This document shows, in pieces, positions 53,724 to 63,947 of a stretch of DNA of 64,000 nucleotides. Under the pieces are notes generated by a model, which searched no databases, was not told where the DNA came from, and worked only from the letters and a program-made list of their open reading frames with translations. Position 1 is the stretch's first letter; each line of letters starts with the position of its first letter. The position numbers and the translations under genes are program-made. The stretch comes from Leptodontidium sp. MPI-SDFR-AT-0119 (lineage: Eukaryota; Ascomycota; Leotiomycetes; Helotiales; Leptodontidiaceae): assembly GCA_020726505.1 (NCBI GenBank), contig JAHLEZ010000026.1, positions 496,001-560,000 on the forward strand, read 5' to 3'.

Positions 53724-55447
53724 ATGTCTGCTCCACGAACACCGAAAGCTCCTCAAATGCCTATGAGCCAGGGCGAGACGCCCACCAAAACCCCTTCATC
53801 TTTGAAAAAGAAGAGAGTTCCTACCAGCGGCGATGTCAACAGGGTTGAGAAGTCGGCATCGAAAGATTCCCCCAAACCTCTCCCTCAGCAAGACGATTTA
53901 CCATCTCCATCGCCCGACTCTCCCATTAGGAAGAAGAAGCGCGTTCCAAAGTCAGCTGCAGACGGCGATCCACCAACTCCACAGGCTTCTGAGGACGCTA
54001 AAGCCACCGACCCCGAAGAGACCCCAAAGAAGATCGTCAAGAAGAAGAGACCGGTTCAACCTCCTGTAGAATCTCCAGCTCCGGAAGTCGACCAATCACC
54101 TCAACCTGATCAGGTCAAATCTACACCCAGCCGCCGGGATTCCAAGTTCGACGATGCTCCGGCGCCGGCACCAGATGTTCAGAAGCCGATCCTGAAGAAA
54201 AAGAAGAAGCCTGCTCCAATACCAGAGCCTGAACCTGAGCCTGAGCCAGAGATGGCGTCTGAGTCCGAACATGACGATGATGGGCCAGAAGAAGAGGAGC
54301 AGGACAATAACTCGGTCGCAAACGGCGAGCATGATCAAGAGGATCAGGACGATGGATCTGATGATCATGGCGACGAGCAAAGTGAGGGCAAGTCAGATGA
54401 AGAAGAGGAAGAACATGACTGGGATGATGGCGAGTCCGAGGACGGCCCATTAGATGGAGTCACAAACACTGTTTGTGATGTTCCCAAGAAAGCTCAAGAC
54501 ACTGCGTCTGGACTCCCAGATCAAGCTCAACGGGGGGTTGGCAGAGTTAGCAAAACCGCAAGTGGCGCCACGAACGATGTTCAGAAGAAAACTTCAGATG
54601 TCGCTGGCAAAGCTCAAGATACGGCCAAAGGTGCCACAGACAAGGTATCTTCCTCGGCCAAAGGACTCACGAAGGGACTTCCTGGTCTTGGAAATGCACC
54701 AGACCTGCCCGCGGGAGGTGATGCGTTGAGCGGGGTCAAAGATACCGCTCAAGGCACTGGGAACAAAGCCAAATCTCTCCCTGGCACTGTCCCAAAGAAA
54801 AAGAAGAAATCTGGTGGACTTCTGGGAGGTGTCACAGACTCTGTTGGTGAGAAAGATGATGGCGCGACCAAGCAAGAGACATCTACTGCTGGCGGCGCGG
54901 TTGATACTGCTATGGGAACGGCACCCGGTCTTGGAGACACAGCGGAGCTGGTGATGCTCTTGGTGGTGTCACGGATACTGTTGGCGGAGTTGGAGAAACT
55001 GCTGGAAAGACGGCTGGCGATGTCCAAGACAAAGCTAGGTCTGCTGTTGGAGATGTTCAGAACACAGCCCAGTCTACTGTCGGAGACGTCCAAGACAAAG
55101 CTCAATCAGCGACTGGAGATGCTACCAAGTCGATTGGTGATGCGGCGGGAAAGCCAACTGAGCTTGCTAATGGGGCAACTGGCGCTTTGGGCGGTGCAGC
55201 GAACGGCGCTACTGACACCGTAGGAGGTGTTGCACAACAAGGCAAAGATCTCGCTGGAGGAGCAACCAACCAAGTCAACGACGCCGTCGAGGTTGCCAAA
55301 TCACTCGCAGGCAACACGGTTGATGATTCGGGGAACGTACGGGTGCCGCTGTTATTCCCTATTCTCGACGGTGCTCGTTTCGTCAAGTCCTGGACTTGCG
55401 TTGTTGAACTTTCATTGTTGAATGAGCAATTGAAGTCTCCTGGTTAA
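53724..55447 (+). pseudogene. LEA-like hydrophilic protein, frameshifted near 54945
   Basis: From ATG 53724 (MSAPRTPKAPQMPMSQGETP) the first half is Pro/Lys/Ser-rich with KKKR clusters, a PEPEPEPEPE run and long Asp/Glu stretches. A repeat part with A..K..DTA.G..D..K motifs follows (KAQDTAKGATDKVSSSAKGL), resembling LEA group-3-like repeats of fungal stress proteins. Near 54945 one base appears missing: the starting frame becomes non-repetitive (LVMLLVVSRILLAEL), while another frame continues the repeats (GDALGGVTDTVGGVGETAGK; DVQDKARSAVGDVQ) to 55447. No intron fits there. It is either a real frameshift or a sequence error. If the latter, the gene is intact, about 570 aa. Such proteins are thought to protect cells against desiccation. 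Confidence 0.6.
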
Positions 55448-55775
55448 GGTGTCGCATCTTTTCTATTTGTTGTATTTTATCTCAACGTCAGTTCCTCCAT
55501 TGGGACCGAGGTTAAATGCTCTCATGCGTTAATTGCTGACAGGAGCTCGCACCAGTCTCTCGATCCAAAGCAATTTTGTGCTTATATGCACTTATAAAAA
55601 AATCTAGTCACAAGAAACCAGATATGTGGATTGACTGTGGATAAGCGAGGAATCATCGAAAACAATAGGCCTTTGTGGTACATCTATCATTGCTTGCATA
55701 GCATGCCGAGAATGCTAGAACTGCTACTCTCTCCCTACGCGAGAAACATACGCTCTAAGAAGTCCACCTGTTTCT
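55448..55775. other. Convergent spacer, no gene seen
   Basis: Lies between the plus-strand LEA-like gene and the minus-strand hydrolase. Confidence 0.35.
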
Positions 55776-56780
55776 CTATATATTTTTTTGGAAAAATTCC
55801 CCATCGTAAAGATCGAAATGCCCACAGCCCTCCAAGATGTGAAGTTCCTTTGGTTCCCCAGCCTGCTTGAACGCAACTAGGGCAAATTCTGCCGGCGTTA
55901 CAACCTCCGCAGATCCCACAGTTAGAAGTAGCGGAGTAGGTGAAATTCGAGGGACGAAATCATATGGCTCGTAACGACTCTCAAGCTCGAGGCTGCATTA
56001 ACGTATCAGCTTTGTGCAATGTACTTTAACTAATATGGGAAAACAAACCTCCTCAAAATGACCTCGTTTTTAAATGGTGCCTTTTTGGCCCAGGCGGTAA
56101 AATATTCGTAGCTGTCGCGAGTGAGCATGACACATAATGCGGACTTGTCCGAGGACACACTTGGAATCACAACTGGCGTCTTGCCTTCTGCTCTAGCCAA
56201 GCGATCTAAGGGAAAATATTAGACTGAGCTCTAATGAGAAAAAAATAATGCGTTAGAATTGGCTTCTGGTGCCTTGAGAGTAGAGATCATTCAATAGGTT
56301 TATGGTCTCTGGGGATTTCATGGCGAAAGTACGTCTCCCACTGATAAATGGAACCTGGCACAAGACAGCTTTGACTCTGCGGTCTACTGCAGCCACTGAC
56401 AAAACATGGCCGCCGCTAAACGAGCTACCCCATAGGGCAATCTTCTGCACATCAACGTCTTTTCGAGACTGTGCGTATGAAATAGCATCGGACATGTCAT
56501 CGGTTTGTTGTATTGGTACTATCTCTTGACGTGGCTCTCCGTCTCGAGTGTCGCTGGCACCAAAGCCCCGGTGGTCGTATACAACGCAAGAAACAGACAA
56601 TTTTGCAACAAAGTAGCTAGCAAAGAGACCGAGGCCCATCTCCTTTACACCAGAGAAACCGTGAGACATTATGATACACGGAAGGGGGTCGGAACTTGGG
56701 GCTGCCGTCTCAGGAGTATAAACCAAGCCCCGGAGGGTGACTCCATCTCGAGTCTTGAATTCGATGTTTTCGCGGGACAT
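55776..56780 (-). CDS. Alpha/beta hydrolase (polyketide-transferase/DltD-like family), 293 aa
   Basis: Three exons: 56273-56780, 56049-56205 and 55776-55992. Intron 2 (55993-56048) is canonical GT-AG. Intron 1 (56206-56272) would use GC-AG (AAG|GCACC); the phases then give an uninterrupted 293-aa frame. The nucleophile elbow WGSSFSGGH, the oxyanion-type HGFSGVKE near the N-terminus (CIIMSHGFSGVKEMG) and C-terminal LTVGSAEVVTPAE plus GCGHFD supply the Ser-acid-His set. Start MSRENIEFKTRDGVTLRG is typical. The family includes esterases and acyl transferases in fungal secondary metabolism; no biosynthetic core gene is nearby. Met-10 of the upstream frame was chosen over the first Met at 56807 because it matches family starts. 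The odd donor weakens confidence in exon 2. Confidence 0.75.
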
Positions 56781-57476
56781 AATGCGTTGGTTAATTCGAC
56801 CCTTCATTCCAATATCAGATATAGACCTATCCGTTCATATGGCCTTATTCATAACAAGACTCGAGCACAAGATTTTCGGGATGATTATCAAGCATCTTCC
56901 CACTGTGCGGTTTGCCTAGCAAGGATTTAAGTTTCCTCGGACTGATTACAATTCTTGTTATGCTACGGGCGTAAAAGTTGGAGAGATAGCTAGATCGCAT
57001 CTGACTGTCTCTAGGTGTTTGGATCGAGCCCTGGGCTTACGGAGTTAAGGATTTACTTTGAGAAATGTACTTGTATATTAGTAATAGTGTGGCAAGACCA
57101 CTTGATTTTGATTAGTAGAGTCCGCGTACCAATTGCAGGCTCGAATAGCCAGATTTAGCCTACAATAAATTGAAGGCTTTAAGTCGGTGGCATCGGTAAT
57201 GTCTCTTCAGCAGAAGATCATTGTCCAAGCAAAATTTCTGCAACTTGCAATAAGTCAGCACCTCGATACAATGGGGTTAAAAGATGTTCCTAGAGACAGC
57301 GAACGGCCGTTTACTAAGGTTGAGAGTGTACCGCTTCTTAGGCAAACAGTAAAGGGCAGACACCTAGAAAGTTTTTAGAGCACTAAGAAATGAATATTAG
57401 ATCAAAGAATTATAGAATCTGATAGTGCATTATACAGCGGACTTAGATGTTTAACAAAGATAAAATAAGCTTGCAT
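56781..57476. other. Intergenic, no gene seen
   Basis: Promoter side of the hydrolase and 3' side of the reductase remnant; short ORFs only. Confidence 0.35.
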
Positions 57477-58460
57477 CTAATTCATAGGAGGGACTACGTT
57501 CATAGCAGCTAACTCTTCAATCACCCGATGGTGAGACTCAATCGTATCTACAAATCCATTCCAGCCAATCTTTCTTCCTTTCGTCAGACTGAAGGTGAAA
57601 GTGTTTGGTGCTAACACCGCGAAGTCCAGATACTCGAAGGTTCTTTCCAGCTCATCGGGTCCAAACGGAGAGCCTTTCAAGCTGTACTTCTGAGCGAGTT
57701 CTTTCCAAGCTTCTTGGTTCTCTGGTCGGTGGGCCTATTGGACAAACGTGAACTTGAATCGAATGGTTGTCGGTGAGCCGAAGCTGTGTTATGTTAGCAG
57801 AAATACTCCGAAGGGAGAAAAGATCGGTACCCTCGAGGAGGCTCATGGGGCGATGTCATTTCATGGTGGTCGGTGGTGTCATCTTCAGGATATGTGAACT
57901 CCATTCCATGCCACTTGGCCACTTGGGTCCACAATCTCCCATATGTAAAGGGACTTCCGTCAGCAGCGTTAAATGCTTCATTTCGAGCCCGCTCATTCAA
58001 TGCCACATATTCCGACAAATAACTGTTGAGCATCGCACTCGAATGAACTATCTCCTTCTCCCAACCTCGTGAATCACCAGGAAATATAAGCTTCTCTCCT
58101 TTGTATTTCTACACTACTACATATACCGCCAGTGCGTAGACTGAGTACATCGCAGCACCTTCGACTGCACCAAGTATAAACGCAAGCCGAACGATATTCC
58201 ATTCTACATTATTCTCACGGCACGAACAACATGTCTTCTTGCACGTAGTAGAAATTTGGTTCGATTGGGACTCGTGGATCGGATTCGATTGTAGGGGAGT
58301 GGACAGGTCTAAGGTACGGAGATCGCGGCACCAAGTGGCTGGAATACAGGGGACTCTCACTGTAACTCCATTGAAGCTCCCTGTAGGTCTCATATGGCCC
58401 CTGAAGAGTAATTTGAGGTAATTCGCTTATCTTGATCGTCGTCAGGGAAGTGCGCCACAA
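57477..58460 (-). pseudogene. PRISE-like (progesterone-5-beta-reductase type) SDR pseudogene
   Basis: The remnant starts near 58460 with PYETYRELQWSYSESPLYSS and RVPIEPNFYYVQEDMLF, the family segment before the active site. After a frameshift near 58225 it continues NNVEWNIVRLAFILGAVEGA then VYALAVYVVV. There a TAG at 58109-58111, where Gln would fit, is followed by KYKGEKLIFPGDSR and ARNEAFNAADGSPFTYGRLW. A probable intron leads to the final exon 57477-57730 (EAWKELAQKYSLKGSPFGPD ... KIGWNGFVDTIESHHRV). The Rossmann N-terminus with GxxGxxG is absent; it is cut close to the end of the neighbouring dead Tc1 transposase at 58483. Living members reduce enones or make iridoid-like products. Confidence 0.7.
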
Positions 58461-58482
58461 GCACCAAAGAGTATTTCTCTAC

Positions 58483-59749
58483 CTAATATACAGTAACTTT
58501 CTCTTCTCCTTTCTTCCGTCCTTCTTTGTACTCGTTGCCACCTCCTAGTCGAATAACCTCTGTAATGTGATGAGGTATTCGTTTAATCCATTCCTGAATC
58601 TTATGCTGTGGCATCTTTTCCTAACACCCCTCCCACCTAGCCTTGAGCTTTGGACGACTACTTGTTGCGCCGTGTTTAGTAGTCTCCTTTTTCATCCAAA
58701 AGCACGTTGGCTCGATAGCGTTAAGGTCAGGAGAGTTGCTTGGCCATATGAGCTTTTTGATCTCCTACAGGTTATATACCTCTTGTTGATATTTGGAGGC
58801 ATGCGCAGGAGCGTTATCTTCTTGGACCAATGGGAGTAGTTTCTCTCGCAAAATCCTCTGTTGGTATTTGTACCAGTTAATGCCGCCTCTGCTAGGCTTA
58901 CAAACAACAGCACCATTCTCTTCAGAATATACCCACTTTTTGCGTACCCCTCCGGGCTTGCGGCCGTGTTGTTTGATATAGGATCGTAGCCATTCTCTTT
59001 GTTGCTTTACCCATCGAGCTTTATCGGCCTTTTCTGTGCGAGCATTCCTAGTATCCAAATCGGCTTTGCGGTCCCTCTTTTCTTGAGCATTTTCCGGTTC
59101 CCACACGTGACATGGGCCCTTCTTGTCGTACGAGAAGCATCCCCAGAACATAAACTCAGAGAAGCCTTTCTACCGTCTTTTGATGACATGCTTATGAAAG
59201 CCTCCCCCGGGAGTCTCCACACACGCCGGCGGCCTCTAGTCCCTCCTAATTAGACTGAAGTTTCGTCTGAGAAGATCACGTTTTTCTAATCCTCCAAAGT
59301 CTAATCCTTTCTTTTTATACACCACTCGTACCGGGTTTACTTGTTGGTGGCATTCAAGCTAGGTTTTAGCGTGAGTTTACATTAATTGTAACCCCGGGCC
59401 TTTAATATCTTCTATACAGTTCTCGGTGCAACCTCAAAACCGGCTTTCTTTACTTCCCTACTAATCTGCGCTGTCGAATAACCTCTGGTTGTTGAGTTCT
59501 TCGTAACGACCTTCAAAACAGCTCCAATAGCTTCAATTGAGACCTGAGGTCTCCCTGATCTCGGGGCATTTGTAACATGCCACGTCTCAACGATTATGTT
59601 GCAATTTTCTTTCTATCCACGCTCTCTAGCTGTTGCGGCAAGTGAGTAAACACGGGACTTTCCTATTCCGGTAATAATAGTAATCTTTGAGACTGGTCCG
59701 TGGCCGTATAAATGTTAGACATCGCGCTTAACTTCTCTCTCCGTATTCA
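58483..59749 (-). pseudogene. Tc1/mariner transposase with many RIP-like stops
   Basis: The frame begins MNTEREVKRDV followed by a TAA, then SKITIITGIGKSRVYSLAAT (helix-turn-helix) and later NVIFSDETSV, MFWGCFSYDKKGPCHVWEPE, LVQEDNAPAHASKYQQ and WPSNSPDLNAIEP, giving the DDE_3 core with its three acidic positions. Many codons are stops where Trp or Gln fits, and at least one frameshift separates the N-terminal part from the core. The insert KADKARWVKQQREWLRSYIK between the first two blocks marks a distinct Tc1 group. The 3' end (58483) is within a few tens of bases of the truncated reductase, so insertion into that gene is likely. No inverted repeats were recognised. Confidence 0.75.
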
Positions 59750-59791
59750 TTATCAACCTCCAATTAGGTTCCGTAAACAATCAGATGGTTA

Positions 59792-60207
59792 CTACTTTCG
59801 CATGATTGGAACTCCGAGAATTTTCTCTTTCGAACGTTCAATGTCTATATCAGACAGGGTGATTGAGTTAACACCTTTCCTATAGACAGCAATCTCGAAA
59901 GGGTTTTGCTGTTGTAGGCCCCACGTCATGTTACGTAAGAGACACCCTGAGCCTTTGTTACCCGGTGTCCGCTCTGTATCTGCCCTGCCCATACACCTAG
60001 CATTCTATCCAGCTCTTCCCAAGCTTGCTCTGCCGAGTTGCATATTCCAGTCATTGTCAATGGTGGTCCGAAGCGTAACCCAATGTCCCTCCTAACAACG
60101 CATGCATATACCACCCAATCGTTGGTCTCAACGTCGAGGTCGTAGTCCCCATTGCCTCAAACGATTTTGCCGTTGGCTTGGATTCTTGCGCCTTGGGTAG
60201 CCGTCAT
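59792..60207 (-). pseudogene. Unknown fungal protein, one stop and one frameshift
   Basis: From ATG 60205-60207 the frame reads MTATQGARIQANGKIV, TGA (60157-60159, where Trp would fit), then GNGDYDLDVETNDWVVYACV and SAEQAWEELDRMLGVWAGQI. A frameshift near 59950 leads to NPFEIAVYRKGVNSITLSDI and the end at 59792. The composition looks coding and alpha/beta-like, but I cannot name the family. The break at TGG-to-TGA fits the RIP-like pattern. The intact parent would be about 135 aa. Confidence 0.45.
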
Positions 60208-60512
60208 GATGATAACATACGGAGTTGTCTGGGACTTGTAGGTTGTGATGATCTGGTAAGCTGTATTGCAGTTATTGAGTGAATATCACTTGAGTTAGGT
60301 AGTCCTCCGCAATGTTACGCCACGACTTACGCTAGTCATGGGCGCCTACAAGTAATAATCAAGTGAAGAAGTCAAAACATCTTCTGGTTTTCTGGACGTG
60401 CTGTATCGAGGATTTATTTTCTTGTTATGATGGCCCCAAGAGGCCGTGGCTAGAGAGGCGTGCTGTCGATAATCGCCGCTATCTCAGATGTCTTCGAAAC
60501 AATACGGTTGGA
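60208..60512. other. Intergenic
   Basis: No gene seen. Confidence 0.3.
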
Positions 60513-61298
60513 CTATGCGGCTTCTCTTTTCCCTCCCCACGCCGCAATGCCCTTTTGCAATCCGTCGACAAGAGAACGCCCATGCGCGACAGCGCCCTCC
60601 TCAAAACTCACCCTCTCAGTCCACCATTCCAGCCACTTTTCGGCTCTCGCCCCCTCTTCTGCCTCCAATAACCCAACACTAACATCAATCAGCTCCGATC
60701 TCCACTTTCGCCAGAAAACTGTCGCTCCACACTTTCCACAAAACTCCCTGACCACTCCCTCACTGCTCTCATAGCTCTTTAACACGCTCTTGACCCCCTC
60801 ATCCGCAAAATCAAGTGGTGGGTTCTTCCCCGCTTGCGTATTAAAGAAGATGTTGCTCTTTGGCACAAAAGTCCATTCCTGGATCTCGAATCCACTGGCC
60901 AGCCTACAAGACCGACAGGCACACGTACCGGCTAAATACCTGTCTCCTCTGATCCACCACATCTCGTCCTCGAGATTGTCAGCTTTGGATCCTGGGTGTG
61001 ATAGGCAATCATCAGGTCTGGGAAAGGGATTGTTGGTAGCCGACTTGAAGCGTCTGGGCGAGTAATGTGAAATTTTTTGACTGTCCCGCAGTGGCATGAT
61101 TGCCTTTAGAATCTCTTGATCTCTTGATTTTGAACTTGACTCTGCAACTGGAGGAAGAGGTCGACTAGGAGAGGTTGTATGTTGGAATTCCTCGGGAATA
61201 GAGTAACGAGTAGTTCCACTGTAGTAATCTGGTCCTGCTCCCTCAAACATCCGCATCTCACCACCCTCAACCTCTTTCAACCAAACCACAATGGCCAC
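60513..61298 (-). CDS. GFA/Mss4-like zinc protein, 261 aa
   Basis: One exon gives 261 aa. The C-terminal half has the GFA cysteine pairs ACRSCRLASGFEIQ and EFCGKCGATVFWRKW. The N-terminal half (GPDYYSGTTRYSIPEEF) is a longer, Ser/Pro-rich insertion-like region; the expected first CxCG pair is missing or replaced by GTCACRSC. In several fungal relatives an N-terminal exon supplies it, so an upstream exon may have been missed or lost. The frame is open and the ATG at 61296-61298 is in reasonable context. Function as for other GFA proteins is unknown beyond zinc binding. Only distantly like the gene at 20.7 kb. Confidence 0.65.
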   Translation of the reverse strand: MAIVVWLKEVEGGEMRMFEGAGPDYYSGTTRYSIPEEFQHTTSPSRPLPPVAESSSKSRDQEILKAIMPLRDSQKISHYSPRRFKSATNNPFPRPDDCLSHPGSKADNLEDEMWWIRGDRYLAGTCACRSCRLASGFEIQEWTFVPKSNIFFNTQAGKNPPLDFADEGVKSVLKSYESSEGVVREFCGKCGATVFWRKWRSELIDVSVGLLEAEEGARAEKWLEWWTERVSFEEGAVAHGRSLVDGLQKGIAAWGGKREAA

Positions 61299-61842
61299 TC
61301 TCCCCTAAATGTTCCTGGAAGTCGTGCAGGTTCCTGATCAACGACAGTGCCCGCCGCAACCAATGTAGCTCTGTGTCCAGTCGGATTCTTCGGAGTTCGT
61401 GATGATGGTAGATTCGCCGCATCCGCTTGTCGCTACTGAAAGGATTACCTTGGAGTTCTTGCACCTTGAGACCACCAGCGAGCCGTTCCCAATGTTGATT
61501 GACAAGTTGAAGTAGAGCCTCTCTGCTAATCGCGATGAATTCTCGAGCTTTACCTCCCGACTCCCTTTGCCTGGGTTTCTAGTCCTCTCTTCCTTGCTCG
61601 AGTCTGCTGAAGGAGACCCTGCGCGGTTGGTAGGAGGGGTGTCAGGGTCGCAGGAGGTGGAAGCTCGATGAATGCTAGCACAGAGGCGGGCGAAATCGTC
61701 ATTTGGAAACGCGTACAAGGTGGAGAGGCTAGAAAGGAAAGCTCTGGACGAACCTGGACCTTGCTGAGCATGTAGTTTGTAAGTTGTATTTGTGACTTGA
61801 CTGCGCAACGCCTCCATGGCACTACTTAGCATATCCCCGTAG
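61299..61842. other. 5' side of the GFA-type gene, no supported gene
   Basis: A 164-aa minus-strand ORF at 61338-61832 contains SGCGESTIIT and IGCGGHCR, which might be an upstream exon of the GFA gene, but splice signals were not convincing. Confidence 0.3.
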
Positions 61843-62281
61843 TGACGGAATTTGAGGTTGGGAATGAAGTTGTGGATATGTCCGAGAAAAGTGAACTGGA
61901 CTTCGCGCCAAACGCGTCAGAGGCGTCGAATCAACTCCCCAGATCTCTAAACTCCAGCAATGAGGTGTTTGAGTCTTTTGGAATCGATACAAAATCTGCG
62001 ACACGAATCTGGCGTGGTGGTGGAGGTTGACTATTGTTTGTTGGTGTTGTTGTTGAGGAAGAAAAGAGACGAGGCTCCAGCGAGAGCTCAGAATAGTGGG
62101 GCGCATGCACATAAACCATCCTCCATCGTTTCTGCTGCTCAGTAAACTCGGTCTCTACATATCAATCTTATCAGGACCTCTCGGAAATGGATACCGTTCA
62201 GTGGTTTGCCGTGGTGCTTGCAGCCATTGCAGCCTTTTCTATTGTTTTCTACACGACGAGAATTTTTAATTAGGTTTCTGG
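61843..62281 (+). repeat. 450-bp dispersed repeat, copy B (partner at 1281-1735)
   Basis: Same orientation and the same end points as copy A; about 60 kb away. The short hydrophobic ORF starts at 62187 and is cut by an extra T. Overall identity is high by eye, with the most similar part at the 3' half. Confidence 0.8.
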
Positions 62282-63098
62282 TGTGGTAGTGAGCTGCCTG
62301 TTACCCTCTTTGATGAGGGATGCCTGCCGTCCGAACTCTCCGCGGATGTCGGTGTCTTGTCTTGCGCGGTGGGATCTGTATGTCTCCTCAGTAACATATG
62401 TGGGCTCGGTTCGAGACATGATGGTGGAGGTGTTGGTGGTGGATGCGGACGAGGATGAGGATGTTTCTGAATGGAAAGCGTTTGTCCAGAGGCTATTTTC
62501 ATGGGATGCTGCAGCCCGGGGCTCAGCGCTAAAGCACGTGATTTGGTGTGGTGAGGTGAGGCCGAATGAGGCTATCCTCAGCCGCGGAGGGAGATGTGGG
62601 TCAGCCTCTCCGCTGTTGTTCCCTGCGATCGATCCTTCTCCCTGCTGCCGCTGTCTCCTTCCTACACATAGCTCAGCTTGACCTTAGATCCCTAGCAACG
62701 TTCGCAAAAAGTCCTGATTGACATTGACATTGTTTAGCATGTTCAATACCCTCGTTTCAGACCGTCAACTCCTCGAGGGCTCGAGTTCATTTCCAGCAGT
62801 ACATTACCCCGACACCCGCAATCCAATTACCCCAGCCTCCAGATTGCTCTCATTCTCGCTCGCTCCATTCAGCCTCGGCCCTGTGCTGCAGTTCCCTGTC
62901 ACTGCTCCGTCGATCTAATTTATAAAGATTAATTTTTATCTCAAACCCAAATATCGGAATGTATGGGCCATCAAAATCGGAATCCTCCTCCAAACCTCGA
63001 TACATCAAACTGAGAGCTTCCTGCGACACTTGCTTCCTGGCAAAGGTCAAGTGGAGCAAGGCTCGCCCAATATGTTCACGAATTTGATCTAGACTTAC
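62282..63098. other. No supported gene
   Basis: A 132-aa plus-strand ORF (62283-62681) with an acidic centre lies opposite a Pro-rich minus-strand ORF; neither shows family resemblance. The minus-strand frame at 62850-63098 reads past the donor of the receptor gene below and is likely intron or replaced sequence. Confidence 0.3.
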
Positions 63099-63785
63099 AT
63101 ATAGAACATGGGTTATATTCTCAAACGGTACGGACCAGATATCCTTTCCAAGTCCATGATTCGCAACTACCATAACATATCAGCATTTATTAACTCGGGA
63201 ACGTGCAATATCGTTGTTGACATACGTATGATAGCCATCGCAGAGAGCGGAATCACAAATCCCTACTAAAAAAAAGTCATTACCAGTATATATTTCGAAC
63301 CTAGGCATTCACACCATTGCAATAATCATAGTCCAGTCGTCCATTCCGGGTTTTCGACTTTTCATCCTCGACAAGAAGCGTAGCATTACGGCCAGCAAAG
63401 CAAGGGACACTCCAACGATTGCGGTGATGGAAACAACATTGGTTCTGTTTCGTAGTGGCCGGTTACAGATGCTTTCCGTAATGCATTTAGTCGCTAATGA
63501 TATCAGTTATCCTCCCAAAGCTTCATACAAAACAAACCTACAAACAGCGTCTTTGATTGTGCAGGTCCTACTCACGCAGAGTTCAAGACTATCACCTAGC
63601 TGTTGATCCGTACACATGTACGTTTCAGTTGCCAGCGTCCTGGGCAATTTGGTAGTCAACTCGGTTATACATTGGATCTATCCTCTCAGTATATAGAAAT
63701 AAGATCAAGAAGCCTAACTTACAGCACATGTTAGTAGGAATCTGTTGGCGAGGTTCATTTTTGTGACAGGGGGCGTGATTGCCAT
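63099..63785 (-). pseudogene. CFEM/Pth11-like GPCR, 5' exons only
   Basis: Exon 1 (63723-63785) encodes MAITPPVTKMNLANRFLLTC, a signal-peptide-like start, followed by a GTAAGT donor. Later exons give CTDQQLGDSLELCVSRTCTI (end of a CFEM domain), then CITESICNRPLRNRTNVVSI, a membrane helix (TAIVGVSLALLAVMLRFLSR) and GMDDWTMIIAM, then FVIPLSAMAI and NHGLGKDIWSVPFENITHVL at a GTAAGT donor (63098). This is the order found in fungal CFEM-rhodopsin-like receptors (Pth11 type). The first CFEM cysteines and all helices after the second are not found downstream, so the gene seems truncated or rearranged. Intact members sense surfaces or host cues. Confidence 0.65.
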
Positions 63786-63947
63786 GATACAAGTGTTGAA
63801 GACCTGAAACTACTAGATCTAGTTTTCTTTGAAAATGTTTGTAAATATCTGAAAACGAAAGCTAGGTTTAGATGTCCCTTAGAAAATGGGTAGATTTGAT
63901 GAATTGTATAGAATTACTTCGCATTGGAATGTTTACAAATTTGTTTT

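Noticed and set aside
54096..54450. Minus-strand ORFs opposite the LEA-like gene
   Set aside because: Shadows of the Asp/Glu- and Pro-rich coding repeats.
62283..62681. 132-aa plus-strand ORF with acidic centre
   Set aside because: No relatives recognised and directly follows a repeat copy; opposite strand is equally open.
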